DNA of 64,000 nucleotides from Escallonia rubra. Lineage: Eukaryota; Streptophyta; Magnoliopsida; Escalloniales; Escalloniaceae. The translations under genes were made by a program, and so were the position numbers. The stretch lies in assembly GCA_033065855.1 (NCBI GenBank), contig JAVXUO010001427.1, positions 62,001 through 126,000 on the forward strand, in the 5' to 3' direction. This document shows positions 22,970 to 33,124 of this stretch, piece after piece; position 1 is the first letter of the stretch, and every line of letters starts with the position of its first letter. The notes under the pieces are model-generated. The model searched no databases. It had not been told where the DNA came from and saw only the letters and a program-made list of their open reading frames with translations.

Positions 22970-25143
22970 ATCTCTCTTCCGATCAACCTAAAATTTGCCT
23001 AGCAATTCTTCAGCGAGACCAATGAATATACATTAATACTTAATTTTGTTTGGTCTATGTAGCTATCATCATTGTTCGTCATTTACGAGGTACAAAGATT
23101 TGTAGGGACTTGAGTACTATGAGCGTTATCTGTAGCAACAAACCTTGTTCCGGATAAGTTCAAAAACAACGGAAATATGTCATGTATTGTTTTTTTAATT
23201 TTTTGGATATATATGCTTAACGTTTAAGTCTTTAAATCTGTGTCGTTGGCCGATGCGATGCCGTGTAACTTAAGATATTATTATACGAATTTAAATATAA
23301 AAAGATAAATAAAAAAATGAGAATGAGCTTATCATAAAAATGGGAACCGAGAGAAGAAGGAACCGAGGAAATGGAGTAAATATCTTGATAGTTGGGTATT
23401 AGGTGGAATAGTTGGAATAACGAGGATGAAGAAGAAGTTTTAATTGTCGTGGGCTGAAGCAGCTATCAATAAATTTTATAAATTTTTTAACAATTACTTT
23501 GATCATCTTTTATTTGATTGGGAGTTAAGATATTACGAAGGGGTTGAGTTGGAGTTGAAAAAAGGCCTCGTCGCCATGTGGCACTCCCTCTTAATAATAG
23601 TACAAATGTATTGCCTAATTAACGGGGAAAAAGAGGGAAAGAAAAGTAGGAGTATTTTTTGGGGACATCAAGGAGAAATTCGATAAATTGATATATCATG
23701 TTTAATTTGCAGCGTAATGGCCAAACAACAGGAGAAAGGTAAAAATGATTTTACTAAATTGACAAGTCGCTCGTCATGGGGACTTTACGTTCTCTTAAAT
23801 TGACATGATGAACTCAAATGGGCCTAATTTGTTTTCGGACATATTGCATATTGGTGGCAAAATATAGTGTGCAAAATTAGTGACAATTATGTTACTTACC
23901 TGGTCTGAAGAGCAAATAGTGACAAATGTTTTGGTAACAATGGCCATGGTGAATATGCCATTCTGCACTGTTCTTGAAAAGAAAAGGTTGGGCATGTCTG
24001 TCACTTTCTTACTCTCTAGCATAGTATTCCTTACTTTATCCTGAACAAAGTATGAAGTGGACTTTTGCTTTTTCTTTATAATGACTTTTGTCATCTTTTT
24101 GGTTTGGTTCCTTATTATCACTAACCTTTTCTATGTGATTTACTTTTACAATAATTGTCTTTCTTAAGCTTTTTAACAAGAAGTGACCTCTGGTTTCCAC
24201 TAAGAAAAAGTCAAGCAAGAACAATTTGCTTTTTTTTTACTTTTACATATTTTAGCAAACAGTGTCTTGATCCCAAGCCTCACTGGATAGTCATATGTGG
24301 AAGCCACACCCTGTGCCCTTACCATGAAACATGAAGATGCATTTTAAGTCTCATGAACAAGTGCTAAGTTGTTTTGATCTCTTATTTGCATGTCTACTTC
24401 TAGTTTAGTTCCTCTTGTTCAACTTCAGAGCTCCCACTTTGTAGAAAATGACTCACATTTGGTAATCAGATTAGGAAAAAGGTTTGGTTTTAGATCATGG
24501 GAATAGTTGACAAAGAATGCCTTTCCACAAGAAAGAATTTGCAGAATTGAGTAGAAGCCATCATATCCTTGAGTTTTCAACATTTGCTTCACTGGTTCAA
24601 GTCTTCAACAACTGCTCAGTTAACATGGTACCTCTTGTGAGACTACCTTCAGTTTAGCAAAACGATGAAGCATACCAGCTCATGTGTTGCATCAGTAGTG
24701 CCCTACAATTCTTCTAATCTTCTCTTTGGATATTAATACGATACTTCAAATGTCTATGGATAGTCAAGCATTTCTTGGCCGTTGTACTTTCAAACTATGG
24801 ACAAGTTTTCAAACTTGAAAAAGAGTAAAAGACACTGTCTTCTTTGCTTCTTCCAGTAGTCATCAACATGTGCCGTTGTTTGGTCATTCTACAAGGTTGC
24901 TTTTCTGTCATTGCTTTTTCATCTTTTCTCGTTCTTATTCCTCGCACTCACGCTTGGAAGTTGGCACTGGTTTTCATTTATTTATAAAATGTTCATCTGC
25001 ATTAAGTCATTCATATTACTGCCATGTACTATAATGCTATAATGGCTCATCTAGTTCTTTTCCAAGATTGCAATCAATCAGATTATACTGTTTCCTTTCC
25101 CCTTCCTTTTGCAGTGGCTAATAATTAATTTGTTTTGAACCAG
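22970..25143. other. No further gene; probable leader intron of the receptor kinase
   Basis: AT-rich DNA on both sides of CP12 with T-rich blocks near the 25143 acceptor. A minus-strand open frame at 23795-24121 has no recognised motif. Confidence 0.4.
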
Positions 25144-25209
25144 GAACGAAAGCACGGCTGAGGTCTAATTCAGGTTTTTAGGTGTTGCATATAGCAAGAC
25201 TGAAAGACC

Positions 25210-28168
25210 ATGAAGCTTCGCTTCATGCCAGTAGCTACATCCCTCTTCTTCCTACTGCTTAAATTTCTGCTGATTTTTTCAGACCTAAACTCTGATAGAC
25301 AGGCCCTCCTAGACTTTGTTTCTGCTGTCCCTCATCAGCGAAAGCTCAACTGGGATTCTGCCACCCCAGTCTGCACCTCTTGGGTTGGCATCACCTGTAA
25401 TGAGGATGGAACCCGAGTAGTTGCCATCCATCTCCCAGGTGTTGGACTCTATGGCTCCATCCCAGCCAACAGTATTGCAAAGCTAGATGCTCTCAGGATC
25501 CTTAGCCTACGATCCAACCAGCTAAGTGGGCATCTTCCTTCCGATATTTCCTCCATTCCTTCCCTCCAGTCCATCTACCTCCAAGATAACAACTTCTCTG
25601 GTGTCATTCCTTTCTCTTTCTCTTCAAAACTCAGTATACTGGACTTATCCTTCAACTCCTTTACTGGATCCCTTCCACCCGTACTGAGCAATTTGACGCG
25701 GCTGATAATATTGAATCTCCAGTTCAATTCATTCTCTGGAGCTATCCCTGATATCAACCTCCCAAGGCTAAAGCTTTTCAACGTGAGTAATAACAAGCTA
25801 AACGGTTCGATTCCAAATTCCCTCCAGAAGTTCCCATTGTTTTCATTCAAGGGGAACTCTTTCTTATGTGGGCCACCTCTGACTAACTGTTCACCTTCTT
25901 CCTCCGCTGCAATAACCCAAAAACACAACGTGCCTAAGAAACTTGCGGCAGGCACTATCATTGCTATTGCAATAGGGGGTTTTTCACTGCTAATTCTTCT
26001 GGTCTTGATGTTCTTGTTCTGCTGTTTGAAGAAGAAATACAGCGATGCCAGTGGTGTGTCAAAAGGGAAGGTCACTAACGGCGGGAGGGGCGAGAAGCCT
26101 GAGGACTTTGGGAGTGGGGTGCAAGGAGCAGAGAAGAACAAGTTGGTCTTTTTTGGAGGGAGCACCTACAACTTTGATCTCGAGGATTTATTAAGGGCGT
26201 CAGCTGAAGTTTTAGGGAAGGGGAGCTACGGAACTACGTACAAGGCTATTTTGGATGAGGGGACGACAGTGGTGGTTAAGAGATTGAAGGAAGTAGCAGT
26301 CGGAAAGAAGGAATTTGAACAGCATATGGAGCTTGTCGGGAAGGTTTGCCTACATCCAAATATTGTACCTCTACGTGCTTATTACTATTCCAAGGACGAG
26401 AAGCTTTTAGTTTACGAATACATGCCAGCTAACAGCTTCTCTGCTCTGTTGCATGGTAAGCTTTACTTCAATCGTAATATCATGTTCCCTTATGTCCCTA
26501 CTTTAGGTTGTAATAATTCTTGCAAAGGATGCCCTACTTCAATTATCTTCCATGAAAATAAAAATAACATTTCTCCGTTGTTGTGAGCCACTGTACTGTG
26601 GCAAGTGAGGTTAGAATTTGTTATCAAAATGATATTACTTACTGTTTAGTTTCTCTAGGCTAAAATTGATATAACCATATTCCTGTGCATAGAGGAGTGG
26701 ACCAATGAAGAATTGTTATGCAGCTCAGAGTAAGCTTTGAAAATCTGTAGTTAATTTTCTTCTGATAGAGATAAGCCTGACACAGGTTCTTTGGCTTGAT
26801 TGCCTTGGTAATCCAGGCCATGTGTTTCTGTTAATCCTAGGCGCTCTTGCGTCAAGGGCAGACGCATAGACTTATCCTCGGAGTTGAGAACTTGCCTTCA
26901 TCATTCTCCCAACTAATCTTTGTAGATTATTTCATAATGGAGCTAAATAAGTTTCATTTTGGAGGGAACATTTGTGTAGTCAGAAAACCGAGAAGAGGTA
27001 GCCAAGAGGTGAATTTTGCCCCTAAAGCTTGTCCCTAAGAAGGTCGATTCTCTGAGGTGAACTTGCAACTAAAGGCCCGTGTTGTCGCCAAGTAGGTTGA
27101 TCAATTGTTAATTTTAAATGGCTAAATTTACTAATGCATGTTCTAAACGAACTCCAGAGGATCCAGATCCAATTCATTTTCCCCTCTTGCCAATTAGACG
27201 ATATGCACAAAAGTTTTCTTGATATAGAAAGCAAACATGGGCATATTGTCAAGAAGGTAAGAACAATATCATGTTTCTGGTGCCCTTATTGCTACAGATC
27301 GAGGTATAGGTTTTCTTTTTTCCATATGGAACCAACATCAATGATGTTAAGAACCACCATATACCAGATTTTAGCCCACTGCCCCTATGGTACAAATATG
27401 AATAGTACAATGTTCATAGGGACCTTCATTTTCTCTTATAATTTACTGGAGAGCACATGCTTGTGCACTCAAAGTATCATCAGCAATTCATCTTTGTTTT
27501 TGGTGTTTCTCAGACATTTGTTTTAATACCAATATCCAGGTAATAGAGGCATAGGAAGAACTGCACTGGACTGGGAAACAAGACTGAAGATCTCACTTGG
27601 AGTTGCTAGGGGAGTTGCCCATATTCATTCTGACGCTGGCGCTAAATTTACCCATGGAAACATTAAGGCCTCCAATGTACTCTTGACTAGAGATCTTGAT
27701 GGTTGCATATCTGATGTAGGCTTAACCCCGCTCTTAAATCTTTTGGCTACAAAATCTCGAGGGGCAGGTTATCATGCTCCGGAGGTAATTGAGACTAGGA
27801 AAATCACTCAGAAATCCGACGTCTACAGCTTTGGTGTACTACTCCTAGAGATGCTGACAGGTAAAGCTCCTCTCCAATCTTCAGCGCACGATGAGCCGGT
27901 TGATCTACCTAGATGGGTTCGATCTGTTGTCCGTGAAGAATGGACAGCAGAAGTGTTTGATGAGGAGCTGATGAGCTACCAAAATGTTGAAGAAGAGATG
28001 GTCCAGATGCTTCAAATTGCACTTGCATGTGTTGCAAAGGTGCCAGAGATGCGACCCACCATGGATGAAGTTGTTAGAATGATCCAGCAAATTCGAGAAT
28101 TTGAGTCTGAGAATCATACATCATCCCAAGACGACAAGTCTAAGGATTCTAATGTGCAGACCCCATGA
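25210..28168 (+). CDS. LRR receptor-like pseudokinase (class III, At5g58300/At3g08680 type)
   Basis: Two coding exons, 25210-26455 and 27540-28168 (phase 1 junction inside LLHG-N), give 624 residues. A signal peptide is at 1-24, then the N-terminal cap with W..C.SWVGITC (49-63), about five or six LRRs (75-205), and a Ser/Thr-rich stalk. A transmembrane helix lies at about 247-272, and a kinase-like domain from about 320 to 600. The Gly-rich loop [12 protein letters not shown] (335-346) and lysine K357 remain. The catalytic HRD is HGN (454-456) and DFG is DVG (474-476), so phosphotransfer is unlikely. This matches the plant 'probable inactive receptor kinase' group, which acts at the plasma membrane. 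The start precedes a good signal peptide. The 1.08-kb intron at 26456-27539 contains only decayed sequence. Confidence 0.95.
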
Positions 28169-28606
28169 TCCATATGACTGCTTGCTCTATGGATAGTCAT
28201 TTGAAACTACATTAATCATCTGTTTTTGGTCAGAGATTGAGAATTTGCAATGCATCCATTGCAAGACTTCACCAATGTTGCACATACCATAAGCTTTCTT
28301 ACTAGTCTCCAATTATGGTTCTTCTATGATGTCAAATTTTCTCAATTCAGTACCAAATGGAGATTCTAATTGTTATATTCAGGCATGCTGGAAAAGCTTG
28401 GATTTGGATACCCAAGAGCCATATTATCACTCTCTAAAATAAAGTTGAGCCGCTGAAGTTATGCTGCAAGTTTTAGATATGCATTGCTTTTCATGGCTTT
28501 AATTTGGAATTGCTTACAGGTTTTATTCAATTCTCAGTACATTAAAGGTTCACACTGTATCACAATTGTATACTCCCACGGTACATCTCTCTGTAAAGGT
28601 AAATGG

Positions 28607-29696
28607 TTACATGCTGAAGAAGGTCATTAGAAACAGTGCAGGTACGGTTGAGAAAAAGAGGGCAGATTTGCTTGCAGAAAACCTTCCGGCATTTGAGGCT
28701 GCTGCGTGTAGTCCTGTAAAGCCTGCAAGAATTGACAAACATTTTGGTTATCTATCGTCTATAACTCTTTGCAGCTACATCTTTGCAGGTGCTACAGTAT
28801 GTATCACATAAAGTGGGGACTATTGCTAGTGGGGACTATTGCTAGTAAAGACCGAACTACGATGGCTCTCACCACTCTTGTGGCACAAAACTGACAGAAT
28901 GATACTGCACATTAAGTTCTTCCTCGACTTAAGCTTAGAAATCCCACAAGAAAATACCGTTTGCACATCCAAGGGTGATGGTAGTGTTGAGTGTGTAGAC
29001 GGTGGTCTTATCGCCAAACTTGCAATCGCGCATCACTTCACGAATGCACCAGAGCACCGCCCTGGTGTGTTCTGCACACCCTCCTGGCTGACAGTAGGTG
29101 GTGGTGTCGGCTTGAGTTACGTTAACCCACCCTTTTTCAGTCAGCTGGTATTTGTCTGGGCAGCTAGTGGAAGTCTGTCACAAGAACAAGGCTCTAGGTT
29201 AAATACTGCTGAACGTTGCAGTGATGTGATGGAATTTTCAATACATTACAAAACCAAGATGCAGAAAGTAACAGAACCATAGAAGTATGAGCATATAGGA
29301 GTAGTTACATTTTGCAAGCATTCATGAACACTGATCCATTGTATAAATGGGCTCAAATTTTGATTTTGAGTGGGATCTGTGACTTTCTTGATGACGCCAT
29401 CTGCAAATAGAAAAACCAAAAACAAGTTAAAAACCGTTTCTTCTCCCATGGTTCTTGAGAAATTTTGTGCCACAGCATGTATCAAATTTGTGAACATTTT
29501 TGGTTTCAGTTAGGTAAATTTGACCCATATGAAAGCAAGAAGATTAACAGAGTTCTGAGCTCTATGTGCGTTGCGAATTGGTATTTTCAGCATGAGGGGG
29601 GAAGAGAGCGAGACCTGCATTGGTGTGGCAACAAAGCAGGAGTAAGGTCACCAGAAAGCCACAAGCCAACGAAAACTTCTTTCCAGACTTCTCCAT
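28607..29696 (-). CDS. Secreted Cys-rich protein, probably GPI-anchored (DUF7731-like)
   Basis: This gene was assembled from four short exons: 29615-29696, 29309-29400, 28958-29174 and 28607-28722, all with GT-AG borders and phases that fit, giving 168 residues. Exon 1 is a signal peptide (MEKSGKKF then a Leu-rich core ending HTNA). Exons 2-3 form the domain with LSPFIQWISVHECLQN, GWVNVT, YCQPGGCAEHTRAVLWCI and TITLGC, with seven cysteines and two or more N-glycosylation sites (NVT, NTT). Exon 4 is a short Ser/Ala linker then a hydrophobic C-terminus (ALFFSTVPALFLMTFFSM), as expected of a GPI signal. The domain pattern recalls a plant family of unknown function (DUF7731, named from memory). 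If exon 3 is not spliced, it would read six more residues to a stop at 28935. Its tail faces the receptor kinase and its head faces PHT1. Confidence 0.75.
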
Positions 29697-29874
29697 CTCA
29701 AAGCAAAACGCAGCTCTCAAGTTGGGAATACCAAGTTTGAAGCTTTGACAAACTTAAACTAATGGCAGATTCTTAAAACTCACAATGACCTTGGAAGCTT
29801 TAATATAAGAGATTAAACAAGTGAAGAAACCAATGAAATTCATCGCACATTACCGCAAGCAAGCATATTTAGGA

Positions 29875-29882
29875 GAATATCC
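29875..29882. promoter_or_regulatory. P1BS-type motif GAATATCC
   Basis: Matches GNATATNC, the palindromic binding site of PHR1-type MYB-CC phosphate-starvation regulators. It lies 529 bp upstream of the PHT1 ATG. Confidence 0.45.
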
Positions 29883-30065
29883 AAACAAATGAAAAAGCAC
29901 TCTATAAAAGCATTAGTAGCAAAAGATACAAATAATAATTAAGACGGATTTACCGATACTTACGATCCTTGTTATAGGAGAAATGATAGGCGTTCGGCAA
30001 ATGGAATATTAGACAAGATTGGGCAGAAAGTGGTGCGGCATAATCAGTTGAACACAATTCCCAAA

Positions 30066-30073
30066 GCATATTC
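30066..30073. promoter_or_regulatory. P1BS-type motif GCATATTC
   Basis: A second GNATATNC match, 338 bp upstream of the PHT1 ATG. Paired P1BS sites are common in phosphate-transporter promoters. Confidence 0.5.
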
Positions 30074-30353
30074 ATGTCGTCTAGTAGGCCTTGGCCTTTG
30101 TAAACATCAAAGGAATAAATTATGTCAACATGATTCAGCTGATGGATCTGTCTATGGCTATCGGTGACTAGAAGTTCAGAAGCACAGGCAGAGTAGGCCA
30201 AACCAGCACCTGTTTCCCAGGAATTCCCAGCATCATTGGTGCTAACGACATTAAGAAACAGCCGTTAATATCTAAGGGGAAGTCATAGTTTGGCTAAAGT
30301 TCTGAAGCAGACAAAGAAGGCCAAGCACAAGAGAATCAGCTGCTTCTGTTGCT

Positions 30354-30360
30354 TATATAT
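30354..30360 (+). promoter_or_regulatory. TATA-like box of PHT1
   Basis: TATATAT lies 51 bp before the ATG, which would place transcription start near 30385 and give a very short leader. No better TATA box is seen nearby. Confidence 0.45.
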
Positions 30361-30410
30361 CAATCCCGTATTATCCTTGAAAATCTCTGAAGCTAATCAA
30401 AAACTTGATC

Positions 30411-32084
30411 ATGGCTGACAGCAGTCTGGCTGTTTTCTCAGCTCTTGACAATGCCAAGACTCAACTTTACCATTTTAAGGCAATTATTATCGCTGGCATG
30501 GGATTTTTCACAGATGCTTACGACCTCTTCTGCATCACTGCAGTGACGAAGCTAATAGGCCGCCTTTACTACTACGACCCAGCAAGTCCTGAACCTGGGA
30601 AACTACCAGTCAATGTGAACAATGCCATAACTGGGGTGGCTTTGTGTGGAACCCTTGCTGGACAGCTCTTCTTCGGATGGCTCGGAGACAAACTTGGGAG
30701 GAAAAAGGTTTACGGGATCACTCTGGTCACCATGGTTGGATGTGCACTAGCTTCAGGTCTTTCTTTTGGCTCCACAGCGCACAGCGTGATCGCCAGCCTT
30801 TGCTTTTTCCGGTTCTGGCTCGGGTTTGGCATCGGAGGGGATTATCCGTTATCGGCCGTAATCATGTCCGAGTACGCGAACCAAAAAACCCGAGGGGCGT
30901 TTATTGCTGCTGTCTTCGCAATGCAAGGAGTGGGGATTTTGGTTGCAGGGGCAGTGTCCATGATAGTCTCCAAGGCCTTCTTGGCTGCTTTTCCAGCTGG
31001 CGACTTTCGACATGACCGCGTGCTCTCCACTCAACCACAAGCAGACTTTGTGTGGCGAATCGTGCTAATGTTCGGAGCAGTTCCAGCAGCTCTGACCTAC
31101 TACTGGAGAATGAAAATGCCAGAAACCGCAAGGTACACCGCGTTAGTTGCAGGGAACCACCAGAAGGCAGCTGCAGATATGGCAAAAGTGCTTGAAAGTG
31201 ACATGCCTTTAAAAGAATCAGTTACTAGGCCTCCTGTAAAGTTCAAACCCTCGTATGGATTATTCTCCAATGAGTTCCTCAGAAGGCATGGGCTTCATCT
31301 TCTTGGGACTTCTACCACCTGGTTCTTGCTGGATGTTGCCTTCTACAGTATGCAACTCACGCAGAAGGACATTTATCCTGCAATAAGTCTTATAAAAAAG
31401 GCTTCACATATGAATGCTATAGAGGAAGTGTACCAGCTCTCGAAAGCAATGTTCTTAGTTGCACTCTTTGCAACAGTGCCAGGATACTGGTTCACTGTTT
31501 TCCTCATTGATAAGCTTGGACGGTTCATCATCCAGCTTGGCGGGTTCTTGCTAATGTCGATTTTCATGGCAATTCTAGGAATCAACTACAGAGAATTTAG
31601 AGGTGACAAATGTTCCGCGGATTCAACCTCTAAATATGACTTCTGTAATGGCAAGCCCAAGCTATTCGCCGTTTTCTATGGGTTGACCCTCTTCTTTGCA
31701 AACTTCGGACCCAACAGTACAACATTCATTGTGCCAGCAGAGCTTTTCCCCGCAAGATTCCGTTCAACATGCCATGGGATCTCAGCAGCATCAGGAAAAG
31801 CAGGAGCAATAATTGGGGCATTTGTAGTGCAGAACTACACTCAGAAAGTATCAGGTATCAAACGGGCGATCATAACACTTTCTATAATTAACTTGTTTGG
31901 CTTCTTCTTCACCTTCTTGGTGCCAGAAACAAAAGGCCGATCCCTCGAGGAAATTTCTGGCGAGGACAAGGATTTTGGTGGTGATGGGGCTGAAGCCAAT
32001 GGGAACGGGAACGGGAACGGGAACGGTAATGACAAGGCACATGACACGAATATAGAAATGTTGCCAAGTAGCGACATAGTTTGA
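30411..32084 (+). CDS. PHT1: High-affinity phosphate transporter, PHT1 family
   Basis: A H+/Pi symporter of the major facilitator superfamily at the plasma membrane. This single intronless frame gives 557 residues (family about 520-560). The first ATG (MADSSLAVF) is used; an in-frame TTG two codons earlier is not. The MFS loop motif [10 protein letters not shown] is at 93-102, and the Pht1 signature [13 protein letters not shown] at 142-154. There are twelve hydrophobic segments with a central cytosolic loop around 240-300. [16 protein letters not shown] marks the end of helix 12. The C-terminal tail has five Asn-Gly pairs (530-540), encoded by a GGGAAC microsatellite. The usual tail ends shortly after the EISGE region, so this is a local extension. 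The exact PHT1 member cannot be told from sequence alone. Confidence 0.96.
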   Translation: MADSSLAVFSALDNAKTQLYHFKAIIIAGMGFFTDAYDLFCITAVTKLIGRLYYYDPASPEPGKLPVNVNNAITGVALCGTLAGQLFFGWLGDKLGRKKVYGITLVTMVGCALASGLSFGSTAHSVIASLCFFRFWLGFGIGGDYPLSAVIMSEYANQKTRGAFIAAVFAMQGVGILVAGAVSMIVSKAFLAAFPAGDFRHDRVLSTQPQADFVWRIVLMFGAVPAALTYYWRMKMPETARYTALVAGNHQKAAADMAKVLESDMPLKESVTRPPVKFKPSYGLFSNEFLRRHGLHLLGTSTTWFLLDVAFYSMQLTQKDIYPAISLIKKASHMNAIEEVYQLSKAMFLVALFATVPGYWFTVFLIDKLGRFIIQLGGFLLMSIFMAILGINYREFRGDKCSADSTSKYDFCNGKPKLFAVFYGLTLFFANFGPNSTTFIVPAELFPARFRSTCHGISAASGKAGAIIGAFVVQNYTQKVSGIKRAIITLSIINLFGFFFTFLVPETKGRSLEEISGEDKDFGGDGAEANGNGNGNGNGNDKAHDTNIEMLPSSDIV

Positions 32085-33124
32085 TTTTCAGTTTCTTATC
32101 TGTAATCGTATTTTGAAGGATTGCCAGTGATATGTACTCAATAACAACCTTTGAAGGACACTCTCACATTCCCTCAAATGTTATCTTTCAAATAACAAAT
32201 GAATAAGAATGATATTAATTCTTGTTTTGTATCATGAATAACTTCGCCCTCAGTTCCTCTTTACAAGGATGCCTGCACATACTCGCAGAAGCACAAGGAC
32301 CAAGATATGGAAAACCATAAAACGAAATCTGAAAGGAAGTTGAGAAATTGTCCAAAGTTGAGGTGCCTAAGAGTCCGACGATCCTGTATAGGAAGAACTT
32401 GTGCAATGCGATAGTAGAGTCCCCTTAATCTGTGTTATGTCGCATGAAATACAACTGCAGCAATGCATGTATGTACCAAAGATAAACAAACACATAAGAC
32501 TTCAGGGTTGGCAGCGAAAAGAAGGAAAAAGGGTTTCTGGTCTGCTCTCCCCAAGTCTTTTGCCACAAACACAATAATTAACAGGGAAATGCTATTTCCA
32601 CGCCTTTGTACGGTTGTCCGTCTCTTTTTGTCGCAAAAAATGCACTTTACTGACAAGTTTGATCTTTTAGTGACAAACAAGGAGGTGCATCTCTGGTCTC
32701 TGTCCTCTATAACGGATTGCTGGAAGTGTAGAGGAAGACACTGGAAGGGCAAGAAATGACATTAATTTCAGCACAATAACTCCACTCCGAAGAAAAATTC
32801 TTTCTGCTTAGTAAAGGCAAACACATATAGATCCCCTAGTATAGCACAGATTGCCAAAGGGCGGCATTGCTCAACACTGAGAACTGCTAGCGTCGGCAAA
32901 GAAGTTGTGGAGAACTGCTAGTGTAAGCAAAGGGTACAACTTCTTGCAGCCAAATATTGATTGGCAAAGCTATCCCAAATTCGAACGAAGTACATAGTTT
33001 AATTTATTTCTTCGTAAGTTCACAGAGTGTATCACGTACAAAGAAGGCAGGATTCAGCCATCAACTAACTCCACCTGCAACATTCCTATATTCTAAGCTA
33101 TACCTCTGAGGCTGACATGTAAAT
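32085..33124. other. Intergenic, no gene recognised
   Basis: Holds the PHT1 3' end (AATAAG/AATAAC-type sites near 32140-32210) and, facing it, the S6K 3' end. Open frames of about 100 codons at 32435-32759 on both strands overlap each other and have no motif. Confidence 0.5.

Larger units (their letters stand above)
29697..30410. promoter_or_regulatory. Shared divergent promoter region
   Basis: These 714 bp separate the start codons of the secreted-protein gene (minus) and PHT1 (plus) and hold no supported coding sequence. Two P1BS-type motifs and a TATA-like box for PHT1 lie inside it. Confidence 0.5.

Noticed and set aside
29950-30201. 83-codon minus frame
   Set aside because: It lies in the divergent promoter, has no motif, and the secreted-protein gene already starts at 29696.
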